DNA of 7,755 nt from an uncultured Bacteroidales bacterium (GTDB lineage: Bacteria > Bacteroidota > Bacteroidia > Bacteroidales > Muribaculaceae). This document shows, piece by piece, positions 1 to 6,294 of the stretch (position 1 is its first letter; every line of letters starts with the position of its first letter). A program made the position numbers and the translations under genes. The notes beneath the pieces were generated by a model. That model did not search any database. It saw only the letters and a program-made list of their open reading frames with translations, and was not told where the DNA came from. The stretch is from positions 1 to 7,755 of the forward strand of contig URIC01000061.1 of the NCBI GenBank assembly GCA_900547755.1, written 5' to 3'.

Positions 1-1051
1 CCGCCTCTCTTAGCGGAAGCAGACCGGTGAGGGTGATGAGGTGTCCGTCGCTGGAATGTCCCAGCGAAATCTGAGACACGAGATGTGGAAAATACAATGT
101 GCCTTCGGCCTTTGTCAGAGAGTCCATGAGTGGCAGAGCCGGCTTTCCCTTGACGCGGTATTCCAAAGGCCATGTCTCAAAAGACTCAATCATGATTATC
201 AGAAGGTTGGGCTTTTGGGGCAGCGCCTGGACAGATAACTCCTTCTTGCGGGGGGAGCCTGATAGAAGGTTCTTTTGACTTTGAATGAAATCCGATATAT
301 TCTGCCTTTCCTGTTTATCGAGGGTTATGTGCGGAAATATGTCTCCTATGCTCCAGCAGAGATACAGGTCAAGCCCGTTGTTGAACAGGTAATCGTCATG
401 AGTCATGAATTTTCCCCTTATCCTGCTGCCTGTCTGCTGCAGGAAACTGCTTGATGTGTCAATATCTTTCAATGGCTCTTTCGGCTCTTTGTCCAGTTCG
501 GAGCAGACATGGCCAAACAGCCATAAGGCTACGCAGTACACGGTGCCTCGCACAGCTCGGGAGCGGCTGAAGCCTTTGCCGCGAATACGTCCTCTGAAGT
601 ACCCGAACCAGGCGGCGGCGAGGCATCCGCAGGGGAGAAGCAGGAAAAGGTCGGAGAACCGGAAAGTGTCAAAAACCGATTCCCATACCATCCCGTCAAT
701 GTTTTTTACCTGAAAAACGCTGTTGAGGGGCATGAGCGCAAAGAAATTACGCTGATATATTATTGTGGAGAGAAAGTAAAGTGTGAGCGCTGAAATCACG
801 GTCCACATGGTCCAGCGCCACTTCGGACCGCACCAGAAGAGAGGTATTGTGAACACGGATGCCGCGGATACGGCGATGAAACAGATACGCCAGTCGGAGA
901 ACCGTACAGGAGCTACCGTGAAGCAGAACAGAAGCACCAGGGCGAAGAAAGCGGCCCACACCGTTATGGAAAAGCCCCATAGCGGAGTGAACCATGTTTT
1001 AGGTGACGATTTCGACTTGCGAGTGGATGTTACTTGCGGAGTTAATCTCAT
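1..1051 (-). CDS. LtaS/sulfatase-superfamily membrane protein (partial, C-terminus off the left edge)
   Basis: I translated this frame by hand: ATG at 1051-1049, 350 codons open to the window edge, no stop. Seen: a basic N-terminus (about residues 10-20), then five hydrophobic segments at roughly 24-47, 55-74, 80-98, 134-152 and 167-183. A soluble region follows with PNLLIIMIESFE at 281-292, the first metal-binding motif of the alkaline phosphatase/sulfatase fold (Glu289 is the expected ligand). GHSSDGHL at 331-338 lies where LtaS has GKTSD with its catalytic Thr, so Ser333 or Ser334 is the likely nucleophile. The layout of five membrane spans plus an outward-facing catalytic domain is that of lipoteichoic acid synthase relatives. 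Bacteroidota do not make lipoteichoic acid, so a phosphoglycerol or phosphoethanolamine transferase acting on an envelope lipid or glycan is more likely (inference). The distal Asp-His motif lies outside the window. It is transcribed divergently from the cit genes, and no functional link to them is evident. Confidence 0.85.
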   Translation of the reverse strand, partial: MRLTPQVTSTRKSKSSPKTWFTPLWGFSITVWAAFFALVLLFCFTVAPVRFSDWRICFIAVSAASVFTIPLFWCGPKWRWTMWTVISALTLYFLSTIIYQRNFFALMPLNSVFQVKNIDGMVWESVFDTFRFSDLFLLLPCGCLAAAWFGYFRGRIRGKGFSRSRAVRGTVYCVALWLFGHVCSELDKEPKEPLKDIDTSSSFLQQTGSRIRGKFMTHDDYLFNNGLDLYLCWSIGDIFPHITLDKQERQNISDFIQSQKNLLSGSPRKKELSVQALPQKPNLLIIMIESFETWPLEYRVKGKPALPLMDSLTKAEGTLYFPHLVSQISLGHSSDGHLITLTGLLPLREA

Positions 1052-1080
1052 TGGTTATTAAACAGGCTCTAAATTCTTTG

Positions 1081-1112
1081 CAAATATACGCTTTTTTGTA
1101 CGCTTCTGAAAA
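1081..1112 (-). promoter_or_regulatory. Putative Bacteroidota-type promoter for the LtaS-like gene
   Basis: Read on the - strand, TATATTTG at 1088-1081 matches the -7 consensus TAnnTTTG exactly. TTTTC at 1112-1108, 19 bases upstream, resembles the -33 TTTG box. The predicted RNA would start about 25 bases before the ATG at 1051. The assignment rests on consensus matching only. Confidence 0.55.
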
Positions 1113-1125
1113 TCACCCGAAAAAT

Positions 1126-1149
1126 AATTATGGAAATTTTTCCGTAATT
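1126..1149. repeat. Imperfect 24-base palindrome between divergent promoters (candidate operator)
   Basis: AATTATGGAAA (1126-1136) and TTTCCGTAATT (1139-1149) are inverted copies around a 2-base centre, with a single mismatched pair (T1131 against G1144). The site lies between the -33 boxes of the two divergent promoters and ends three bases before the cit -33 box. That is a natural position for a regulator controlling one or both directions. The binding protein is unknown. AT-rich DNA makes short palindromes common, but eleven-base arms with one mismatch are better than expected by chance. Confidence 0.45.
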
Positions 1150-1152
1150 TGC

Positions 1153-1182
1153 TTGCGGTGTCAAATAATATGTCTATATTTG
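1153..1182 (+). promoter_or_regulatory. Putative Bacteroidota-type promoter for the citrate lyase operon
   Basis: TATATTTG at 1175-1182 matches TAnnTTTG exactly. TTG at 1153-1155 lies 19 bases upstream and serves as a partial -33 box; a full TTTG at 1148-1151 would give a longer 23-base spacer. Transcription would start near 1189, leaving a leader of about 38 bases before citD. The leader is A-rich next to the ATG and lacks a Shine-Dalgarno sequence, as is usual in this phylum. Confidence 0.6.
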
Positions 1183-1226
1183 CGGCGTAAAAACTCGCGC
1201 TTCCACGCGCAAAAAACGTAAATACC

Positions 1227-1508
1227 ATGAACATAAACAATGCAATTGCGGGTACGCTTGAGTCCGGCGACATTATGATTCAGATTTTCCCGTCTGAAAC
1301 TCCCGGTCTCGATATCGAGCTGGACAGCTCCGTGGCCCAGCTTTTCGGCGAACAAATCAAGAAAGTTATTGACGAGACAGCCACCGGCCTCGGCCTTGCC
1401 GACGCCAGGATACGCGCCATAGACAAGGGTGCGTTGGATTGCACCATCCGTGCGCGTGTCACCGCTGCCGTAGTCCGTGCCACCGGTAAGGATGTATGGG
1501 CTGACTGA
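1227..1508 (+). CDS. citD: Citrate lyase gamma subunit, acyl carrier protein CitD
   Basis: The 93-residue product has the usual CitD length. CitD is the small acyl carrier of citrate lyase. It bears 2'-(5''-phosphoribosyl)-3'-dephospho-CoA on a serine and shuttles acetyl and citryl thioesters between CitF and CitE in the cytoplasm. Seen: AGTLESGD at residues 8-15, which matches the CitD modification site (AGTLESSD in Klebsiella), so Ser13 is the attachment residue. The following Ser is Gly14 here. The C-terminal part contains the conserved DKGALDCTIRARV segment (66-78) typical of the family. The ATG at 1227 is used because it places the modification serine at the normal distance from the N-terminus. 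No Shine-Dalgarno sequence precedes it. It is the first gene of the operon, about 38 bases from the predicted transcription start, and citE follows after 29 bases. Confidence 0.96.
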   Translation: MNINNAIAGTLESGDIMIQIFPSETPGLDIELDSSVAQLFGEQIKKVIDETATGLGLADARIRAIDKGALDCTIRARVTAAVVRATGKDVWAD

Positions 1509-1537
1509 TTGCTAACACCTAAAATCGTATCATTACA

Positions 1538-2425
1538 ATGCAAAGACTCAGAAGAACAATGATGTTCGTGCCCGGTAACAATCCCGGCATGATGGCCGAT
1601 GCCCACGTGTACGGCCCTGACTCAATAATGCTTGACCTGGAAGACTCTGTCTCCATGGCCGAAAAGGATACCGCGCGCCTGCTCGTGTACAATGCCCTCA
1701 AGAGCGTTGACTACGGTGACACCGAGATGGTGGTCCGCATCAACCCGCTGAATACTCCTTATGGAAAGAAGGACATCGAGGCCGTGGTAAAGGCCGGCGT
1801 TCATGTAGTACGTATGCCCAAGACCGAGACTGCCGAAGAGGTGATTGAGGTGGAGCGCGAGATTGAGCGCGTGGAAAAGGAAATAGGCGCACTCGGCCGC
1901 ACTAAGATTATGGCCGCTATCGAGAGTGCCCTCGGCGTCGTTAACGCCTACGCCATAGCTACCGCGTCTCCCCGTATGATGGGTATAGCCCTCGGCGCCG
2001 AGGACTATTGCGCCAACCTGAAGACACAGCGTACCAAGGGTGGCGACGAGCTGCGTCTGGCCCGCGAGACAATCGTGGTGGCTGCGCGTGCCGCCGGTAT
2101 CGATGCCCTGGACACCGTCTTCTCCAACCTCAATGACATGGAGACTTTCCGTGCTGAAGTGGAATACATCAAGTCTCTCGGCTTCGATGGCAAGTCTATC
2201 ATCAATCCCCGTCAGATAGAGGAAGTGAACAAGATTTTCACCCCCACAGAGAAAGATATAGAGAAAGCCAAGGCTATAGTGGCTGCAATCAAGGAGGCCG
2301 AGAAGAAAGGCTCCGGCGTCATAGCCCTTAACGGCAAGATGATAGACCGTCCTGTCGTAATCCGCGCTGAACGCACCATTTCCCTGGCCAAGGCTGCCGG
2401 TGTACTCAATGAAAACGACCTTTAA
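1538..2425 (+). CDS. citE: Citrate lyase beta subunit CitE (citryl-ACP lyase)
   Basis: The 295-residue product is of normal CitE length. It cleaves citryl-CitD into oxaloacetate and acetyl-CitD using Mg2+, as the beta subunit of the citrate lyase complex. Seen: the N-terminal RRTMMFVPGNNPGM segment (5-18), LDLEDSV at 32-38, the substrate-binding arginine in VRINP (Arg67), Glu129 in AAIESALGV and Asp156 in GAEDY as the expected Mg2+ ligands, and GKSIINPRQI at 218-227. All these are hallmarks of the CitE/HpcH TIM-barrel family. The acyl-carrier-dependent role, rather than that of a stand-alone CitE-like lyase, is supported by direct linkage to citD and citF. Codon use is strongly biased, with AAG far exceeding AAA for lysine, as expected for an abundant enzyme. 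No ribosome binding site is seen before the ATG at 1538. Confidence 0.97.
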   Translation: MQRLRRTMMFVPGNNPGMMADAHVYGPDSIMLDLEDSVSMAEKDTARLLVYNALKSVDYGDTEMVVRINPLNTPYGKKDIEAVVKAGVHVVRMPKTETAEEVIEVEREIERVEKEIGALGRTKIMAAIESALGVVNAYAIATASPRMMGIALGAEDYCANLKTQRTKGGDELRLARETIVVAARAAGIDALDTVFSNLNDMETFRAEVEYIKSLGFDGKSIINPRQIEEVNKIFTPTEKDIEKAKAIVAAIKEAEKKGSGVIALNGKMIDRPVVIRAERTISLAKAAGVLNENDL

Positions 2426-2438
2426 ACAGACTGAAGAC

Positions 2439-3974
2439 ATGAACACTATACAGACACGTGCCGCCGAGGTGAAGAACATAGCCTCGGAAATGAACAAACC
2501 GGCCTACGCTGACAATTTCAAGAAAAATGCCGAGTTCCGCATGGATGCGCAGGGCAAAAGTCCCAAGCTCGCCACCCTTGAAGAGGCTATCCGCAAGAGC
2601 GGTCTCAAAGATGGCATGACCATTTCTTTCCACCACCACTTCCGTGGCGGCGACAAGGTGGTCAACATGGTTGTGGCCAAGCTCGCCGAGATGGGCTACA
2701 AGGACCTGCATCTGGCGGCTTCATCCCTCTCTGACGTACACGCTCCCCTGATTGAATACATAAAGGCAGGCGTAATAACACGCATATCCACCTCTGGCCT
2801 TCGCGGCGAATTGGCCAAGGCAATATCCGGCGGCCTTATGGAGAATCCGGTCATATTCCGCAGCCACGGCGGACGCGGCTCCGCTATCGCCAACGGAGAC
2901 CTTCACATAGACGTCGCTTTCTTGGGAGCCTCTTCTTCCGACCCCCTGGGTAACGCCTGCGGTTATTCCCGTTCCGAGAACGCCAAGTCCATCTGCGGTT
3001 CCTTAGGTTACGCCCTTCCTGACGCTGAATACGCCGATAAGGTCGTGATTCTTACCGATGACCTGGTGCCGTATCCCAACACTCCCAACTCGATTTCCGA
3101 GAGAAACGTGGACTACGTAGTTGTGGTTGACTCCGTAGGAGACAGCTCCAAGATTGCCTCTGGCGCTATCCGCGACACAAAGAATCCGCGCGATATACTT
3201 CTCGCACAGCAGGCCGCCAAGGTGATTATCAACAGCGGTTACTTCAAGGACGGTTTCTCCATTCAGACTGGTTCGGGCGGTGCCTCGTTGGCTGCTGTCA
3301 AGTTCTTGCGCGAGGAGATGATAAACCGCAACATCAAGGCGTCCTTCGCATTGGGCGGCATCACGGCTCACATGGTCAAGCTGCATGAAGAGGGTCTGAT
3401 AGACCGTCTTATCGATGTCCAGTCCTTTGACAAGGTTGCTGCCGAGTCTCTGAAGAACGACCCCATGCACAAGGAGGTTTCTTCTTGCGAATATGCAAGT
3501 GCCGACGAGCAGGGTTCCGCTGTACATTATCTTGACATTGTCATCCTCTCCGCCCTGGAGACTGACGTCAACTTCAATGTCAACGTGCTTGTGGGTACCG
3601 ACGGCGTGATTCGTGGTGCCATAGGCGGTCATCCCGACACTGCCGCAGACAGCGCGCTCTCGATTATTGTCTGTCCGCTGCTGCGTGGCCGCATCCCCTG
3701 CGTTGTTGAGGAGGTTACAACCCTTATCACACCCGGTTCCACTGTCGACGTAATTGTTACAGAATATGGAATCGCAGTCAACCCCCGTCGTCCCGAGCTT
3801 GCAGAAACACTTAAGGCTGCCGGTCTTAACATAGTGGATATCAACTGGCTTAAGGAAAAGGCGCTGTCCATTATCGGCACTCCTGCTCCGCTGCCCTTCG
3901 GCGACAAGACTGTTGGCGTTGTTATGAACCGCGACGGTTCTGTGATGGATGTAATCAAAGACATCAAAGCCTGA
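2439..3974 (+). CDS. citF: Citrate lyase alpha subunit CitF (citrate:acetyl-ACP transferase)
   Basis: CitF transfers the acyl carrier from acetyl to citrate, giving citryl-CitD and acetate. Starting at ATG 2439 gives 511 residues, essentially the length of the E. coli and Klebsiella proteins, and begins 13 bases after the citE stop. In-frame starts at 2400 (GTG) and 2409 (ATG) would overlap citE and add 13 or 10 residues with no expected counterpart, so I prefer 2439. Seen: SFHHHFRGGD at 63-72, RSHGGRGSA at 141-149, the CoA-transferase-like TGSGGASLA at 277-285, GGITAHM at 306-312, GAIGGHPDTA at 393-402 and TEYGIAVNPRRPEL at 441-454, all typical of the CitF family. Codon bias is as strong as in citE. 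citX follows after 14 bases. Confidence 0.97.
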   Translation: MNTIQTRAAEVKNIASEMNKPAYADNFKKNAEFRMDAQGKSPKLATLEEAIRKSGLKDGMTISFHHHFRGGDKVVNMVVAKLAEMGYKDLHLAASSLSDVHAPLIEYIKAGVITRISTSGLRGELAKAISGGLMENPVIFRSHGGRGSAIANGDLHIDVAFLGASSSDPLGNACGYSRSENAKSICGSLGYALPDAEYADKVVILTDDLVPYPNTPNSISERNVDYVVVVDSVGDSSKIASGAIRDTKNPRDILLAQQAAKVIINSGYFKDGFSIQTGSGGASLAAVKFLREEMINRNIKASFALGGITAHMVKLHEEGLIDRLIDVQSFDKVAAESLKNDPMHKEVSSCEYASADEQGSAVHYLDIVILSALETDVNFNVNVLVGTDGVIRGAIGGHPDTAADSALSIIVCPLLRGRIPCVVEEVTTLITPGSTVDVIVTEYGIAVNPRRPELAETLKAAGLNIVDINWLKEKALSIIGTPAPLPFGDKTVGVVMNRDGSVMDVIKDIKA

Positions 3975-3988
3975 CAAGACACCTTGGT

Positions 3989-4504
3989 ATGGAACGTGTG
4001 GAATGTACCCTGGAAATGATGCTGGCGGCTCGGGACGCGAGACGCCGGCGTCAGCAAAGCCACTTCGACACCAACCCCGGGCAGACACTGCTCGTGGCTA
4101 CCGTCGTGGCTCCTGGCAAGTACAAACTCACACACCGTACCTCCATTATAGCCGAGGCAGAACGGGAGGCTCTGTATTCCCGTTTTGCCGGCCATATCTG
4201 CAATTCGCTGAGTCTCGATTTGCCCTCCGGACACGAGACTTGGCTTTCTCTTGATATTGACCCGCAGGAGGCCAAGCGCATAGCTGTGGACATTGAAGAC
4301 ACACATACGCTCGGCCGCCTCTTTGACATTGACATCATTACCTCTTCGCTTGCGCCCCTTTCCCGTACTGAGACAGGAAGCGCTCCACGCAGATGCCTGC
4401 TGTGCGGAGAAGACGCAAGGGTCTGTATGAGAGCGCATACCCATACCCCGGATGAGGTGGATGCCCGTATCTCCCGATTGGTGGACGCATATATGAAAAC
4501 CTGA
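3989..4504 (+). CDS. citX: Apo-citrate lyase phosphoribosyl-dephospho-CoA transferase CitX
   Basis: The 171-residue product is near the normal CitX length. CitX transfers the phosphoribosyl-dephospho-CoA moiety from the CitG product to the serine of apo-CitD, converting it to the holo carrier. Seen: the conserved family segment LGRLFDIDI at 108-116 and the cysteine-containing RRCLLCGEDARVC at 134-146, followed by His150 and His152, which together form the CitX/HolC signature. The N-terminus has an arginine-rich helix (16-21). It lies 14 bases after citF and 6 bases before the citC-citG fusion, so translation is probably coupled. Codon use is less biased than in citE or citF, fitting a maturation enzyme needed in small amounts. 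The ATG at 3989 is the first good start after the citF stop. Confidence 0.92.
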   Translation: MERVECTLEMMLAARDARRRRQQSHFDTNPGQTLLVATVVAPGKYKLTHRTSIIAEAEREALYSRFAGHICNSLSLDLPSGHETWLSLDIDPQEAKRIAVDIEDTHTLGRLFDIDIITSSLAPLSRTETGSAPRRCLLCGEDARVCMRAHTHTPDEVDARISRLVDAYMKT

Positions 4505-4510
4505 TGTTAT

Positions 4511-6259
4511 ATGGATTCTCGCTTCGAGCTTCGCGATATATCCCTTTCGGCTGAACGCCAGAGGTCGGCGGTAGAGACATTCCTTGCCTCTGCAGGCCTC
4601 TGTATTGACGCGGGTCTGGAACGTATGCTCGGTGTTTTTACAGGCGAAGACGAACTGAAAGGCTGCGCCGGTCTTGACGGCAATGTAATCAAGTGCATGG
4701 CCCTTTCCCCGGACTTACGTGGGGAGGGGATAGCGGGAAGTCTTGTCTCAGAGCTGCTAACACGTGCTTTTGCCGCCGGTTTCACCAATGTCCGCATATT
4801 TACCAAACCGGAATATCTTCCGCTTTTCAGGGACTTGGGATTCGTTCTCTGCGGATGTGCGCGAAATGCCGTTATGCTGGAGAGCGACACATCGGACTTA
4901 AAGCGATACAAGAGCTATCTCTCCACCTTGGGATGCGATGGCGTCATTGTAGCCAATGCCAATCCTTGCACGCTTGGTCATCTCTATCTTATAGAACAGG
5001 CTGCCTCGCAGGTCAGCAGACTTGCCGTTATCCCCGTTGCCGAACATAAGTCCAATATGTTCAGCTATGCCGAGCGTGTGGAGATGCTATGCGCCGCTAC
5101 CGCCCATCTTCCGAATGTGATTGTGGCACGGGGTAGCGATTACGCTGTCTCGGCTGCCACATTCCCCTCTTATTTCATCAAGAAGGCATCGGATGTGGCT
5201 GAAGCGCAGGCCGAGCTTGACCTTGATGTCTTCGCACGCCATCTGGCTCCTGCGCTCGGAACGGTGAAACGCTTTGTCGGCACTGAACCGGCCGATGCCC
5301 TGACTGCGGCATATAACCGGACAATGAAGCGCCTCTTGCCGGGGCGAGGCATCGAGGTCGTGGAGATAGAAAGACGTAAGGAATCCGGAGAAGCGGTTTC
5401 CGCAACACGTGTACGCACTCTGCTGAAGGAGGGTAACCTACGCGATGCGTTGCCCCTTGTGCCATCTGCCGACTTGCCGTATATGCTGGCATATCTCGCA
5501 TATCGGGCTTTGGTAATGGAACTGGAATTGGCTCCGAAACCGGGCCTCGTAGACCCCTTTGATTCCGGTTCACACAAGGATATGGACTTTGAATTGATGA
5601 TGAAGGGCATAGAGGCCATTCGTCCTTATTTCAAGGAAATAAGTCTCCTGGCAATGACCGAGGATGAACTTACTCCAGCCTCTTTGCGTGATACGGGACT
5701 TAAAGGTGAGAATTTGATGTTCAAGGCTACGGGCGGCATAAACACCCACAAGGGCGCTATCTTTGCAATGGGTCTGACTGTGGCCGCCGTTACCCGTATT
5801 CTTACAGGCAAGACCACGTACGCTCTCTCGGCGGAGATTGCCTCTTTGGCTTCCGGGCTGCATTACGCTGACGGCACACATGGCGATAGTGTCCGGCGTC
5901 TCCAGGGACTCCCTGGCGCCATGGATTATGCTCGCTCAGGCTATGAACGGTTATTTGCCTCATGGCTTCCCTTTTACGAGTCTGATGAGGATAGCGATTC
6001 ACATCGGCTGCGCCTGCTGCTTAAAATTATTTCCGAAATCGATGACTCCAACGCCGTCTACCGTTCCGGCACGGAAATGGCTGAGTCCGCAAAGTCATTC
6101 GCTTTGGATATTTTCGAACACTTCTCTATTGAGAAACTACATACGCTTAACGAGGATTTCAAACGCTGCAACCTCTCGCACGGCGGTGCCGCTGATATGC
6201 TCTCGTTGACTTTTTTCATTGGCTCGGTGCTGTCGGCCCTGCCTGCCAATAACCTGTGA
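4511..6259 (+). CDS. citC-citG: Fused citrate lyase ligase CitC and triphosphoribosyl-dephospho-CoA synthase CitG
   Basis: This is a 582-residue two-enzyme fusion. Residues 1 to about 325 are CitC: a GNAT-like part with KCMALSPDLRGEGIAGSLV at 61-79, then a nucleotidyltransferase core with VIVANANPCTLGH at 145-157 (the HxGH-type nucleotide site, usually NPFTLGH) and SATRVRTLL at 297-305. CitC acetylates the thiol of holo-CitD using ATP and acetate. From about 325 to the end is CitG, which makes 2'-(5''-triphosphoribosyl)-3'-dephospho-CoA from ATP and dephospho-CoA. Seen there: LAPKPGLVD at 340-348, GGINTHKGAIFAMG at 408-421 and LSHGGAADMLSL at 555-566, all CitG signatures. Both halves are full length and joined in frame without a long linker, so this is a true fusion rather than a frameshift artefact. 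CitG is better known fused to CitX. The start at 4511 is 6 bases after the citX stop, with no Shine-Dalgarno sequence. Confidence 0.93.
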   Translation: MDSRFELRDISLSAERQRSAVETFLASAGLCIDAGLERMLGVFTGEDELKGCAGLDGNVIKCMALSPDLRGEGIAGSLVSELLTRAFAAGFTNVRIFTKPEYLPLFRDLGFVLCGCARNAVMLESDTSDLKRYKSYLSTLGCDGVIVANANPCTLGHLYLIEQAASQVSRLAVIPVAEHKSNMFSYAERVEMLCAATAHLPNVIVARGSDYAVSAATFPSYFIKKASDVAEAQAELDLDVFARHLAPALGTVKRFVGTEPADALTAAYNRTMKRLLPGRGIEVVEIERRKESGEAVSATRVRTLLKEGNLRDALPLVPSADLPYMLAYLAYRALVMELELAPKPGLVDPFDSGSHKDMDFELMMKGIEAIRPYFKEISLLAMTEDELTPASLRDTGLKGENLMFKATGGINTHKGAIFAMGLTVAAVTRILTGKTTYALSAEIASLASGLHYADGTHGDSVRRLQGLPGAMDYARSGYERLFASWLPFYESDEDSDSHRLRLLLKIISEIDDSNAVYRSGTEMAESAKSFALDIFEHFSIEKLHTLNEDFKRCNLSHGGAADMLSLTFFIGSVLSALPANNL

Positions 6260-6294
6260 ACCACTAATATTCATTACTTTAAATCCAATACTCG

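Noticed and set aside
405..1061. Open frames on the + strand at 405-713 and 783-1061, and a - strand frame at 747-995
   Set aside because: They are out-of-frame readings over the LtaS-like gene. The true - strand frame carries membrane segments and the metal-binding motif, whereas these do not resemble proteins.
1195..1210. Possible hairpin in the citD leader, GCGC-TTCCAC-GCGC followed by six A
   Set aside because: The stem is only four pairs and cannot be extended. The following run is A, not T, so it is not a terminator on the + strand, and no riboswitch-like structure is evident.
1003..1355. Small frames covering the intergenic region (1003-1221 on +, 1058-1273 and 1161-1355 on -)
   Set aside because: They run through promoter-like AT-rich DNA or antisense to citD, with no conserved motif and no plausible start context.
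1622..2497. 291-codon open frame on the - strand opposite citE
   Set aside because: It is antisense to a clearly conserved citE. Its low-complexity His/Gly/Leu-rich translation matches no family I know, and it arises from the strong codon bias of citE.
3003..4088. 361-codon open frame on the - strand opposite citF
   Set aside because: It is antisense to citF and the start of citX, has no recognisable domain, and its length is explained by the biased third-position composition of citF. The - strand frame at 3629-4444 is rejected for the same reason.
6260..6294. Possible terminator or promoter between citC-citG and the hydratase
   Set aside because: The 35 bases are AT-rich but show no inverted repeat with a T-run and no TAnnTTTG box, so I treat the hydratase as part of the same operon.
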